Origin: Bradyrhizobium sp. Ai1a-2
Lineage (GTDB): Bacteria > Pseudomonadota > Alphaproteobacteria > Rhizobiales > Xanthobacteraceae
DNA length: 64,000 nucleotides
Direction: 5' to 3'
NCBI RefSeq assembly: GCF_000426245.1
Contig: NZ_AUEZ01000026.1
Coordinates: 37,638 to 101,637 of the forward strand
The position numbers and the translations under genes were made by a program. The notes under the pieces are model-generated. The model worked only from the letters and a program-made list of their open reading frames with translations, did not search any database and was not told where the DNA came from. Below, piece by piece: positions 1 to 8,670 of the stretch. Each line of letters starts with the position of its first letter. The stretch's first letter is position 1.

Positions 1-8
1 GGCCGCGA

Positions 9-806
9 CTAACGCGCAAGCCTTCGCCGCCCATGCCACCACAGGCCGAGATTCCACGTCACGCAAGTGGCGAGCGCAAGACTCAAGCCTACAACCGAAC
101 CGAATTGCAGCGCGGCGAGGTGCAGCACCGCGATTGCAATTCCAAATCCCATCAGGCCCCAGGCGCCGTTGGCGATCACGGCGGCCGTCGGCGGGCCGCC
201 GATGCGCGGATGCAGGATCAGCATCATCGAGGTGAACACCACCGGAAACAGCGCGATGATGCCGCTGACCCGCGGGCCGACCCAGCCTGAGGATGTCACC
301 ACGACCGCGACCAATGTCGCGACCAGCGAGGCGCGCAGCGGGATGTCGTACCAGCGGCGCGTGATCAGCGGCATCTTCTTCACGTGGCGGTAGCGCTGCA
401 GCAGCGGCACGCAGATCGCAAAGGTGATGACGTTCACGACCAGCCCGGCGGCGAGCGTCCAGTGGAACTGGCGGAAGATGGATGCGAGCATGATCCATAC
501 CGCGACCGCCGCGGCCGTGCTGAGCAATGCACTGCGGCGTTGTGCCAGCACGACATAGGTCAATCCGAGATAGATCGTCGCCGCATTGATCGGCAGGCTT
601 GCAAGCGCGCCCTCGGCGATGAATGCCGCATCATGGTCGAGCGCGAGGAAGACGTAGGATGGTCCCGCCGAGATCGGCAACGTCGCCACCAGCGCGCCGA
701 TCACCGGCCCTGATCGCTCGGTGATGATGGAGGCGGTCACGACAAAGGCGGCCGTGATCGCCATGCGCAAGACGAGCGTCAGCAGGAAGATGAATTCAGG
801 GGGCAT
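9..806 (-). CDS. Integral membrane protein of unknown function
   Basis: A complete 265-residue protein of which nearly the whole length is hydrophobic. About eight membrane-spanning stretches can be seen, beginning at residues 3-23 and ending shortly before a basic C-terminal tail (HGRRRLAR). No catalytic or binding motif is recognisable. The frame runs further upstream, but that extension is low-complexity sequence reading through a repeat element, so the ATG at 806 just before PPEFIFLLTLV is the credible start. It lies downstream of the OsmC-like gene on the same strand, separated by the repeat at 855-972. It may be a small permease-like or DUF membrane family; function unknown. Confidence 0.7.
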   Translation of the reverse strand: MPPEFIFLLTLVLRMAITAAFVVTASIITERSGPVIGALVATLPISAGPSYVFLALDHDAAFIAEGALASLPINAATIYLGLTYVVLAQRRSALLSTAAAVAVWIMLASIFRQFHWTLAAGLVVNVITFAICVPLLQRYRHVKKMPLITRRWYDIPLRASLVATLVAVVVTSSGWVGPRVSGIIALFPVVFTSMMLILHPRIGGPPTAAVIANGAWGLMGFGIAIAVLHLAALQFGSVVGLSLALATCVTWNLGLWWHGRRRLAR

Positions 807-854
807 TGGTGTGGAAGAATTTATTGCAGGATCGTCATAGCGACGGCCGCTTTC

Positions 855-972
855 ACCTCTCCCGGAGGGAGAGGTCGATTTGCGCAGCAAATCGGGTGAG
901 GGGTTCAAGTCCCTCGAGAGAGCGAAACCCCTCACCCGCGCCTTCGGCGCGACCTCTCCCTATGGGAGAGGT
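855..972. repeat. Intergenic inverted-repeat element, family B
   Basis: The ends carry complementary copies of a CTCTCCC...GGGAGAGGT motif, and the interior has GGGTGAGGGGTT facing AACCCCTCACCCG. Related elements lie near 23405-23551 and 63596-63698, and a short relative lies at 34211-34232. It is a non-coding dispersed palindrome of the REP/BIME kind between two minus-strand genes. Confidence 0.75.
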
Positions 973-983
973 AAGAGAAGACA

Positions 984-1493
984 TCACACCCGTTTCATCG
1001 AGACCGCGACCTGCGGGCCGTGCCTGATGGTCTGGTAGACCACGCAATAGCGCTCGGTCAGCTTCAGCAGGAGGTCGAGCTTGTCCTGCAGCGCGTCGGT
1101 ATCGACCTCGAAGCGCAGCCGGATCTCGGCAAAGCCGACCGGGGCCTCCTTGTCGACGCCAAGCGTGCCGCGGAAATCGAGATCGCCTTCGGCGAAAACG
1201 TTGCCGCTCTTGAGCGGCACTTCGATCGCGGTCGCCACGGATTTGAGCGTCACGCCGGCGCAAGCGACCAGCGCTTCGAGCAGCATGTCGCCGGAGCAGA
1301 GTTCCAGCCCGGAGCCGCCGGTTGCCGGATGGAGGCCGGCGACCGCGAGTGCGCGGCCGGTTTCGACTTTGCAGGCAATGCCTTCGTTCTCGATCGAGCC
1401 TTTGGCTTTCAGCGTGATGACGGCGGTGGCGGGGTCGGCCTTGTAGCGTTCCTTGATCGGGGCTTGCAGCGCGCGGAGCTCGGTGGCGTCCAT
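984..1493 (-). CDS. OsmC family peroxidase-like protein
   Basis: A 169-residue cytoplasmic protein of the OsmC/Ohr fold, a family of thiol-dependent peroxidases acting on organic hydroperoxides. Two conserved cysteines are visible, in a LVACAGVTLKS context and in ERYCVVYQT, matching the spacing of the family's redox pair. A further Cys occurs in LELCSGDM. The start chosen is the ATG at 1493 (MDATELRAL); the upstream in-frame extension lacks family similarity. It follows the sulfonate-type ABC genes on the same strand with about 50 bases between, so it may be cotranscribed. Its physiological substrate cannot be told from sequence. Confidence 0.85.
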   Translation of the reverse strand: MDATELRALQAPIKERYKADPATAVITLKAKGSIENEGIACKVETGRALAVAGLHPATGGSGLELCSGDMLLEALVACAGVTLKSVATAIEVPLKSGNVFAEGDLDFRGTLGVDKEAPVGFAEIRLRFEVDTDALQDKLDLLLKLTERYCVVYQTIRHGPQVAVSMKRV

Positions 1494-1546
1494 TGTTGTT
1501 CTCCCGGATTTCTTGCTTATGCATGTACTCTCTGGATGCGCCGCTG

Positions 1547-2332
1547 TCACCACCACATCGCCTCGCCTGCGTTCGCGGCCGCCTCGCTGTCGGGCACGTT
1601 GCGGTCCAGCGAACGATCGAGCGCCGTGAGCACGCGACGCTTGAAATTGTCAAAGTGGGGCGAGTTGCGGTCGCGCGGCCGCGCCAGATTGATCGCGATC
1701 TCCTCGAACAGCCGGCCCGGCCGCGGCCGCATCACCAGCACGCGGTCCGCCAGCATCACGGCCTCGTCGACATCGTGCGTCACCAGGATCAGCGTCGGTC
1801 TTGTATCGGCCCAGAGGTCGAGCAGGTGGTCCTGCAGGTCACGCCGGGTGAAGGCGTCAAGCGCGGAGAACGGCTCGTCGAGCAGCAGCACCTCCGGCTG
1901 CGGCACCAAGGCGCGCGCGATCGCCACCCGCTGCGCCTGCCCGCCGGAAAGCTCGCGCGGCCAGGCGTTGGCCTTGTCGGCCAAGCCGACGCGGACAAGC
2001 GCGCGGGTCACTTTTTCACGTCGCGCATCGGCTGGCAGGTCCGAGAGACCGAAGCCGATATTGTCGGCGACGCTGAGCCAGGGCAGCAGCCGCGGTTCCT
2101 GGAAGATGATGCCGATCTTGGCATGCGGCGCGGTGATGGTGGCGGCGTCGAGTGTCACCGTGCCTGACGTGGCGCGATCGAGCCCGGCGATGGCGCGCAG
2201 CAGCGTCGACTTGCCGCAACCGGATCCGCCGATGATGGCGATGATCTCGCCCAGCTTGATCTCGGCGGAGAAGCGCGAAAGCGCATGGACCCCGTTGGGA
2301 TAGGTCTTGCCGACTCTATCAAGCGCGAGCAT
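1547..2332 (-). CDS. ABC importer ATPase, nitrate/sulfonate/taurine (SsuB/TauB) type
   Basis: A 261-residue ABC ATPase that powers import through the permease encoded just upstream. It has Walker A GGSGCGKST near residues 35-43, signature LSGGQAQRVAIARAL, Walker B LLLDEPFSALD and an H-loop LVTHDVDEA. The segment after the H-loop, with LARPRDRNSP, is typical of the SsuB/TauB/NrtD group. Its ATG at 2332 overlaps the permease stop by one base (TGATG), indicating translational coupling. The operon order is binding protein, permease, ATPase. The group is secure, but the transported compound (alkanesulfonate, taurine, nitrate or similar) is inference. Confidence 0.9.
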   Translation of the reverse strand: MLALDRVGKTYPNGVHALSRFSAEIKLGEIIAIIGGSGCGKSTLLRAIAGLDRATSGTVTLDAATITAPHAKIGIIFQEPRLLPWLSVADNIGFGLSDLPADARREKVTRALVRVGLADKANAWPRELSGGQAQRVAIARALVPQPEVLLLDEPFSALDAFTRRDLQDHLLDLWADTRPTLILVTHDVDEAVMLADRVLVMRPRPGRLFEEIAINLARPRDRNSPHFDNFKRRVLTALDRSLDRNVPDSEAAANAGEAMWW

Positions 2333-3186
2333 CAGGCCGCTCCGCGCCCGCGGCCGAAGGCGTCCTGCCACCGCAACAGCGGCGCGGTCGCAAGCTCGAT
2401 CAGCCAGTCGGTGGTCTTGCCGAGGATCGCGAAGATCACGATCGCGGCGACGATCTGCGCCGGCTTGCCGAGCTGCTGGCCGTCGATCAGGAGATAGCCG
2501 AGCCCCTCGGAGGCGCCCATGAACTCGGCGGCAACCACGAACATCCACCCGAGGCCAAGGCCGACGCGCAGCGCCACCACATAGGCCGGCAGCACCGCCG
2601 GCAACAGGATGCGGCGGATCATCGCCGGGCCGGACAGGCGGAAGATGCGGCCGACCTCGACGATCTTGCGGTCGACCGAGTGGATCGCGCCCATCACGCC
2701 GAGATAGACCGGGAAGAACACGCCGACCGCGATCAGCGCGACCTTCGAGGTTTCGAAAATGCCGAGCCAGAGGATGAACAGCGGCACCCAGGCAATCGAT
2801 GGGATCGCACGCAGCGCCTGCACGGTCGGATCGAGCAGCCGTCGCGCCAGGCCCCAATAGCCGGAGACAGCACCGAGCAGCGTGCCGGCGACGACGCCGA
2901 GGGCAAAGCCGGCAGCAACACGGGAGAGGGTCGTGGCGATGTGCCGCGACAGCTCGCCGCTTTTCGCCAGTTCCACGATCGTGGCGAAGACTTTGGTCGG
3001 CGGCGGCACCAGGCGGCCGTTGGAATAGCCGAGCCAGACCGCCAGCTCCCAGCCGAGAGCGAGGCTTAGCGGCAAGAGCAGCCCTAGCGCGGGCCGCACA
3101 AGACGCGACAGCCGCACCGACGCCACGGGGCGCGCGACGTCAGCGTTGGTCTGTTCCAGCACTGGCACTTCAATGGTCATCGCCAC
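2332..3186 (-). CDS. ABC importer permease, SsuC/TauC type
   Basis: A 284-residue inner-membrane permease with a cytoplasmic N-terminal tail and about six transmembrane segments. The EAA-type loop that contacts the ATPase is visible around GRIFRLSGPAMIRRILLPAV. The sequence AIPSIAWVPLFILWLGI is characteristic of BPD_transp_1 permeases for sulfonates and nitrate. The first codon (MAMTIEV) is an ATG with a second ATG two codons on; either could be used. It lies between the substrate-binding and ATPase genes and overlaps the latter by one base. Confidence 0.9.
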   Translation of the reverse strand: MAMTIEVPVLEQTNADVARPVASVRLSRLVRPALGLLLPLSLALGWELAVWLGYSNGRLVPPPTKVFATIVELAKSGELSRHIATTLSRVAAGFALGVVAGTLLGAVSGYWGLARRLLDPTVQALRAIPSIAWVPLFILWLGIFETSKVALIAVGVFFPVYLGVMGAIHSVDRKIVEVGRIFRLSGPAMIRRILLPAVLPAYVVALRVGLGLGWMFVVAAEFMGASEGLGYLLIDGQQLGKPAQIVAAIVIFAILGKTTDWLIELATAPLLRWQDAFGRGRGAA

Positions 3187-3254
3187 GGCAAGAACCCTTT
3201 CCCGCGCCAGATTGCAAGGTCGGTCTCACCCCCGCGTCGTCCCCGCGAAGCTTC

Positions 3255-3341
3255 GTAGCCCGGAGGGAGCGCAGCGCAATCCGGAACAGTCTCGCGGGCA
3301 GTTAGAGCATCCCGGGTTGCGCTGCGCTCCACCCGGGCTAC
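3255..3341. repeat. Intergenic inverted-repeat element, family A
   Basis: Starts GTAGCCCGG and ends CCGGGCTAC, with GGAGCGCAGCGCAA facing TTGCGCTGCGCTCC, so the whole unit can fold into a long hairpin. Copies occur at 16457-16570 and 53402-53486. It separates the binding-protein and permease genes of the ABC importer and may attenuate expression of the downstream genes. Confidence 0.85.
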
Positions 3342-3346
3342 GGTCG

Positions 3347-4321
3347 TCAATTCGTCGGCAGCGGGACCTGGTCGTCGATCAGCGAATTCAGCACCGCTTT
3401 CACATCGACCTTGGCGTCGACCACGCCGGCCTGCTGCAGCGCGAGACCGGCGGCGAGGATCGAATCGCGCTGTGGGGCGCCGATGCGGCTGTGGGTCAAC
3501 TCGGTGCGCTCCTTGAGCTGCTTGTCGACCACGGCGTCCGGCAGCTTCGTCACGGCAATGAAGGTCTTCTTCAACTCGTCGTAGTTCGCCAGCGAATATT
3601 TGCGGGCCTCTTCGTAAACGGCGAGCACGCGGCGGACGACGTCCGGGTTGTCCTTCAAAAACTGCTCACGCACATTGAGGATGCCCCAGGTGTTGGCGTC
3701 CGCCTTGCGGAAAAACAGCTTTGCACCGTCCTCGACTTCCGCCTGCGCCATCATCGGGTCGAGGCCGGCCCAGGCGTCGACGTCGCCGCGGATCAGCGCG
3801 GTCTTGCCGTCGGCGTGCTGGAGCAGCACTGGCGTGATGTCCTTTTCGGAGAGGCCGGCATCAAGCAGCGCGCGCACCAGGAAGATGTGCGGGTCGGTGC
3901 CGCGGGTCACCGCGACGCGCTTGCCCTTGAGGTCGGCGACCGAGGCGATCTTGGAATCCTTGCCCGTGACCAGCGCGGTCCATTCGGGACGCGAATAGAC
4001 GTAGATCGATTTGATCGGGTTGCCGTTGATCTTGGCAACCAGCGCGGCCGAGCCCGCCGTCGAGCCGAAATCGATCGAGCCTGCGTTGAGGAATTCGAGC
4101 GCCTTGTTGGAGCCGGCGGATTGCACCCAGACGATGCTGATGCCGTCCTTGGCGAACTCCTTTTCCAGGAGCCCTTTCTGCTTCAGGACCAGCGAGACCG
4201 GATTGTAGGTCGCCCAATCGATACGTATCTCCTTGAGCGGCTCCGCAGCAAAACTTGCCGCCGGCGCAAGCGCCAAACCTGCAATCATCGCAGCCACGGC
4301 GCGCCTTGAAATCCGGACCAT
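3347..4321 (-). CDS. ABC importer substrate-binding protein, aliphatic sulfonate (SsuA) family
   Basis: A 324-residue periplasmic binding protein. Residues 1 to about 25 form a Sec signal peptide with basic start, hydrophobic core and an ASFAAEP cleavage region. The mature part has family hallmarks: IDWATYNPVSLVLKQKGLLEKEF near its N-terminus and DLKGKRVAVTRGT in the middle, as in SsuA/NrtA-like type 2 periplasmic proteins. It is the first gene of a three-gene importer operon, followed by permease and ATPase after a family A repeat. Ligand identity (sulfonate, taurine, nitrate or other) is inferred only from family resemblance. Confidence 0.9.
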   Translation of the reverse strand: MVRISRRAVAAMIAGLALAPAASFAAEPLKEIRIDWATYNPVSLVLKQKGLLEKEFAKDGISIVWVQSAGSNKALEFLNAGSIDFGSTAGSAALVAKINGNPIKSIYVYSRPEWTALVTGKDSKIASVADLKGKRVAVTRGTDPHIFLVRALLDAGLSEKDITPVLLQHADGKTALIRGDVDAWAGLDPMMAQAEVEDGAKLFFRKADANTWGILNVREQFLKDNPDVVRRVLAVYEEARKYSLANYDELKKTFIAVTKLPDAVVDKQLKERTELTHSRIGAPQRDSILAAGLALQQAGVVDAKVDVKAVLNSLIDDQVPLPTN

Positions 4322-4347
4322 CCTCAGCCTCCAGGTGTTGGAAAATC

Positions 4348-4372
4348 TTGATAAAACGTCTTTTTATCTCAA
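4348..4372. promoter_or_regulatory. A/T-rich dyad in the importer/glnD divergent region
   Basis: GATAAA at 4350-4355 faces TTTATC at 4363-4368 (7-base spacer), flanked by TTG and CAA. It sits about 27 bases upstream of the binding-protein start and is notably A/T-rich for this genome, so it may hold the promoter or an operator of the importer. No regulator can be assigned. Confidence 0.3.
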
Positions 4373-4526
4373 TGAGTTAGGTTCGAAGGTCAACAAGAAA
4401 ATCCGCACCTTGAAGAGGGCCGCGCGAGAATGGATTTGCTCAAATCGACGGGAATTCAGCACAGAGTGATCGCGGGCTCACAATGTCCCGTGACAGCGCT
4501 GGCGCCGTCCTTTATCGGGATAGACC

Positions 4527-7331
4527 ATGGATAGTGTCGTGGCCGAACCCCGCCCGGAAGTGGATGACCGTTTCGATACCGCGCGGATCACCGCCGCGGT
4601 CGACGCACTCACCGAGAAACACGCGGGACGCGAGGACCAATTCCGCTCGGCCATGGCGCAACTGCTCAAGGCGGAACTGATCGCGGCACGCGCCACGGCG
4701 CAGGCCTTGCTGCTCAAGGACCGCCACGGCCGGCGCTGCGCGGAGCGGCTCTGCTTCGTGCAGGACGAGATCATCCGCATCCTTTATGCGGCGGCGACCA
4801 AGCATCTCTATCATTCGCCGATCCCCTCCGGCGAGGAGCGCATGGCGGTCGTCGCCACCGGCGGTTACGGCCGCGGCCTGATGGCGCCGGAGTCCGACAT
4901 CGATCTGTTGTTCATCCTGCCCTACAAGCAAACCGCCTGGGGCGAGCAGGTCGCCGAAGCGATCCTTTACTGCCTGTGGGACATGGGACTGAAGGTCGGC
5001 CACGCCACGCGCTCGGTCGATGAATCGATCCGCCAGGCGCGCGGCGACATGACGATCCGCACCGCGATCCTGGAGACGCGGTTCCTGGCCGGCGACCGGC
5101 CGCTCTATGACGAACTGGTCGACCGCTTCGACAAGGACGTCGTGCAGGGCACCGCGGCCGAATTCGTCACCGCCAAACTGGCCGAGCGCGAGGAGCGCCA
5201 CCGCCGCGTCGGACAGTCGCGTTATCTGGTCGAGCCCAATGTCAAGGACGGCAAGGGCGGTCTGCGCGACCTGCACACGCTGTTCTGGATCGCAAAATAC
5301 GTCTACCGCGTGCGCGAGACCGACGAGCTGTTGGAACGCGGCGTATTCGACGCGCAGGAGTACCGCACCTTCCGCCGCTGCGCCGACTTCCTGTGGTCGG
5401 TGCGCTGCAACATCCATTTCGTCGCCGGCCGCGCCGAGGAGCGGCTGTCCTTCGATGTCCAGCGTGAGATCGCGATCAGGCTCGGCTACACCTCGCATCC
5501 CGGCATGCAGGACGTCGAGCGCTTCATGAAGCACTACTTCCTGATCGCCAAGGACGTCGGCGACCTCACGGCGATCCTGTGCGCCAAGCTGGAAGAGGAG
5601 CAGAAGAAGCCGGCGCCGGTGCTGAGCCGCATGGTGGCCCGTCTGCGTCCGGGCGGCACCAAGCGGCGCGTGTCCGAGAGCGACGACTTCATCGTCGACA
5701 ACAATCGTATCAACCTGGCCGCGCCCGACGTCTTCAAGCACGATCCGGTCAATCTGATCCGGATCTTCCGCCTGGCGCAGAAGAACAACCTCGCCTTCCA
5801 TCCCGACGCGATGCGCACGGTGACACGCTCGCTGAAGCTCGTGAACACGCAGCTTCGCGAAAACACGGAAGCCAACCGGCTGTTCATGGAGATCCTGACG
5901 TCGGACAACGCCGAGATCGTGCTGCGGCGGATGAACGAGACCGGTGTGCTCGGTCACTTCATTCGCGCCTTCGGCAAGATCGTGTCGATGATGCAATTCA
6001 ACATGTACCACCACTACACGGTGGACGAGCATCTGATCCGCTGCATCGGCTTCCTGCAGGAGATCGAGCGCGGCGGCAATGACGAGTTCATCGTCGCCAG
6101 CGACCTGTTCCGCAAGATCCGCCCCGAGCATCGTCCCGTGCTCTATATCGCGACCCTGCTGCACGATATCGCCAAGGGCCGCCCCGAGGATCATTCGATC
6201 GCCGGCGCGAAGGTGGCGCGGCGGCTATGCCCGCGGCTCGGCTTCAGCAATGCCGACACCGAACTCGTGGCATGGCTGATCGAGGAGCATCTGACGATGT
6301 CGACGGTCGCGCAGTCGCGCGATCTGTCCGACCGCAAGACCATCGAGAATTTCGCCGCCGTCGTGCAATCGGTCGAGCAGATGAAACTGCTGACGATCCT
6401 CACCACCGCCGACATCCGCGGCGTCGGCCCCGGCGTGTGGAATGGCTGGAAGGCGCAGCTCCTGCGCACACTCTATTACGAGACCGAACCGGTCCTGACC
6501 GGCGGCTTCTCCGAGGTGAACCGAGCCCGCCGCATCGCGGTGGCGCAGGCCGAATTCCGTGCCGCCTTCACCGAATGGCCGGAAGTGGAGCTCAACGCCT
6601 ATATCGAACGGCATTATCCAGCGTATTGGCTCAAGGTCGAACTGCCGCGCAAGATCCGCCAGGCGCGCTTCATCCGCGCCAGCGAGCAGGCCGGGCATAA
6701 GCTTGCGATCAATGTCGGGTTCGACGAGGCGCGCGGCGTCACCGAACTGACGATCCTGGCCACCGACCATCCCTGGCTATTGTCGATCATCGCCGGCGCC
6801 TGCGCTTCAGCGGGCGCCAATATCGTCGACGCCCAGATCTACACCACGACCGACGGCCGCGCGCTCGACACCATCGCGATCTCCCGGGAATACGACCGCG
6901 ACGAGGATGAGGGCCGGCGCGCCACCCGGATCGGCGAAATGATCGAGGATGTGCTGGAAGGCAAATTGCGCCTGCCCGAGGCGATGGCGCGGCGCGCCGT
7001 TCATCGCAGCAGCGGCAACAAGGTGAAGGCGTTCACCGTCGAGCCGGAGGTCACGATCAACAACCAATGGTCGGACCGCTACACTGTCATCGAGGTGTCT
7101 GGCCTCGACCGGCCCGGCCTGTTGTATCAGCTCACCACCGCTATCTCGAAGCTCAACCTCAATATCGCCTCCGCCCATGTCGCGACCTTCGGCGAGCGTG
7201 CCCGCGACGTGTTCTACGTCACCGACCTCCTCGGCGCGCAGATCACTGCGCCGACCCGGCAGGCTGCGATCAAGAGCGCTCTGCTGCACCTGCTCGCCGA
7301 TGAGAATGCGGCCGCCCAGCCGGCGGCATAG
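4527..7331 (+). CDS. glnD: Bifunctional [protein-PII] uridylyltransferase/uridylyl-removing enzyme GlnD
   Basis: A 934-residue cytoplasmic nitrogen sensor that uridylylates PII proteins when glutamine is low and removes UMP when it is high. Domain order is visible: a nucleotidyltransferase domain with GGYGRG near residue 112 and metal-binding Asp124 and Asp126 in ESDIDLLF; an HD hydrolase domain with LLHDIAKGRPEDHS near residues 543-556; and two C-terminal ACT domains that bind glutamine, around residues 735-820 and 850-930. Length is normal for alphaproteobacterial GlnD. The ATG at 4527 gives the expected N-terminus. It is divergent from the ABC importer and precedes obgE by 160 bases. Confidence 0.97.
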   Translation: MDSVVAEPRPEVDDRFDTARITAAVDALTEKHAGREDQFRSAMAQLLKAELIAARATAQALLLKDRHGRRCAERLCFVQDEIIRILYAAATKHLYHSPIPSGEERMAVVATGGYGRGLMAPESDIDLLFILPYKQTAWGEQVAEAILYCLWDMGLKVGHATRSVDESIRQARGDMTIRTAILETRFLAGDRPLYDELVDRFDKDVVQGTAAEFVTAKLAEREERHRRVGQSRYLVEPNVKDGKGGLRDLHTLFWIAKYVYRVRETDELLERGVFDAQEYRTFRRCADFLWSVRCNIHFVAGRAEERLSFDVQREIAIRLGYTSHPGMQDVERFMKHYFLIAKDVGDLTAILCAKLEEEQKKPAPVLSRMVARLRPGGTKRRVSESDDFIVDNNRINLAAPDVFKHDPVNLIRIFRLAQKNNLAFHPDAMRTVTRSLKLVNTQLRENTEANRLFMEILTSDNAEIVLRRMNETGVLGHFIRAFGKIVSMMQFNMYHHYTVDEHLIRCIGFLQEIERGGNDEFIVASDLFRKIRPEHRPVLYIATLLHDIAKGRPEDHSIAGAKVARRLCPRLGFSNADTELVAWLIEEHLTMSTVAQSRDLSDRKTIENFAAVVQSVEQMKLLTILTTADIRGVGPGVWNGWKAQLLRTLYYETEPVLTGGFSEVNRARRIAVAQAEFRAAFTEWPEVELNAYIERHYPAYWLKVELPRKIRQARFIRASEQAGHKLAINVGFDEARGVTELTILATDHPWLLSIIAGACASAGANIVDAQIYTTTDGRALDTIAISREYDRDEDEGRRATRIGEMIEDVLEGKLRLPEAMARRAVHRSSGNKVKAFTVEPEVTINNQWSDRYTVIEVSGLDRPGLLYQLTTAISKLNLNIASAHVATFGERARDVFYVTDLLGAQITAPTRQAAIKSALLHLLADENAAAQPAA

Positions 7332-7491
7332 TTTCGGGCCTGGAAGTAGGGGTTTGGGTGACTTTCCGGGACGAAACGGGGTTGCCGCACGGGACCCCCT
7401 GCCTTACCTAGAGCCTTCGTGAGCTAGGCTCTGAACTTTTGTCTTGGGCGTTTTCTCGACGCGAACCGCTCGAAAACGCTATGGTAGATTT

Positions 7492-8547
7492 ATGAAATTC
7501 CTCGATGAAGCAAAGGTCTATATCCGTTCCGGCGACGGCGGTAACGGCTGCGTCGCGTTCCGGCGCGAGAAGTTCATCGAGTTCGGCGGCCCCTCCGGCG
7601 GCAATGGCGGGCGTGGCGGCGACGTCATCATCGAGGCGGTCGACGGGCTGAACACGCTGATCGACTACCGCTACCAGCAGCATTTCAAGGCCCAAAAGGG
7701 CACCAATGGCATGGGCAAGGACCGCCACGGCGCCAACGGCAAGCCGATCGTGCTGAAGGTGCCGGTGGGAACCCAGGTGTTCGACGAGGACCGCGAAACG
7801 CTGATCCACGATTTCACCAAGCTCGGTGAGAAATTCGTGCTGGCCGAAGGTGGCAATGGCGGTTTCGGCAATGCGCACTTCAAGTCGTCCACCAACCGCG
7901 CCCCCCGCAATGCCAATCCCGGCCTGCCGGGCGATGAACGCTGGATCTGGCTCCGCCTGAAACTGATCGCCGATGCGGGCCTGGTCGGACTGCCGAACGC
8001 CGGCAAATCGACCTTCCTGTCCGTGGTCAGCGCCGCCAAGCCGAAGATCGCGGACTATCCCTTCACCACACTGCACCCGCAGCTCGGCGTCGTGAGCGCG
8101 CAGGGCCGCGAATTCGTGCTCGCCGACATCCCCGGGCTGATCGAGGGCGCGCACGAGGGCGCCGGCCTCGGTGACCGCTTTTTGGGCCATGTCGAGCGCT
8201 GCCGCGTGCTGTTGCACCTGATCGACGCCACCTGCGAACATGCGGGCAAGGCCTACAAGACGGTGCGTACCGAACTCGAGGCCTATGAGGGCCACCTTGC
8301 CGAGAAGATCGAGATCGTCGCACTGAACAAGATCGACGCAGTCTCCCCGGACGAATTGAAGAAGCAGAGGGACCGCCTGAAACGGGCGGCGAAGAAGACG
8401 CCGCTGCTGGTCTCCGCCGCCACCGGCGAGGGCATCCCGGAAGCGCTGCAGGCGCTGGTCGAGGTGATCGGCGAAGCGCCGGTGTCGGCCAAGGCCAAGA
8501 GTGGCGCTGATGCCGAACCCTGGGCGCAGCCGACGCCGCAGGGCTGA
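7492..8547 (+). CDS. obgE: Obg family GTPase ObgE/CgtA
   Basis: A 351-residue ribosome-associated GTPase involved in 50S assembly and stress control. The glycine-rich Obg domain occupies about residues 1-158 (KVYIRSGDGGNGCVAFRREK near the start, many GGxGG turns). The G domain follows with G1 GLPNAGKST near 165, switch region DYPFTTLHPQLGVV, G3 DIPGLIEGAHEG near 212 and G4 NKID near 278. The start is the ATG at 7492 (MKFLDEAKV); the frame is open further upstream with a TTG, but the family begins here. It precedes proB in the order common in Rhizobiales. Confidence 0.97.
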   Translation: MKFLDEAKVYIRSGDGGNGCVAFRREKFIEFGGPSGGNGGRGGDVIIEAVDGLNTLIDYRYQQHFKAQKGTNGMGKDRHGANGKPIVLKVPVGTQVFDEDRETLIHDFTKLGEKFVLAEGGNGGFGNAHFKSSTNRAPRNANPGLPGDERWIWLRLKLIADAGLVGLPNAGKSTFLSVVSAAKPKIADYPFTTLHPQLGVVSAQGREFVLADIPGLIEGAHEGAGLGDRFLGHVERCRVLLHLIDATCEHAGKAYKTVRTELEAYEGHLAEKIEIVALNKIDAVSPDELKKQRDRLKRAAKKTPLLVSAATGEGIPEALQALVEVIGEAPVSAKAKSGADAEPWAQPTPQG

Positions 8548-8670
8548 TTTCAGGGCCTGTTCGGCCCGCAGGGTTGATGTTCCCTTAACGCTCTTTCCCG
8601 TGCGCCACTTCCAAAGTAAGGGGGTGATGCGTATTGCTTCGCAACCGACGCTCCACTGCTGACCGATCCC

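Noticed and set aside
855..972. Family A-D repeats as a CRISPR array
   Set aside because: They are scattered singly, are themselves palindromic over 50-150 bases, and show no regularly spaced repeat-spacer pattern; no cas genes are present.
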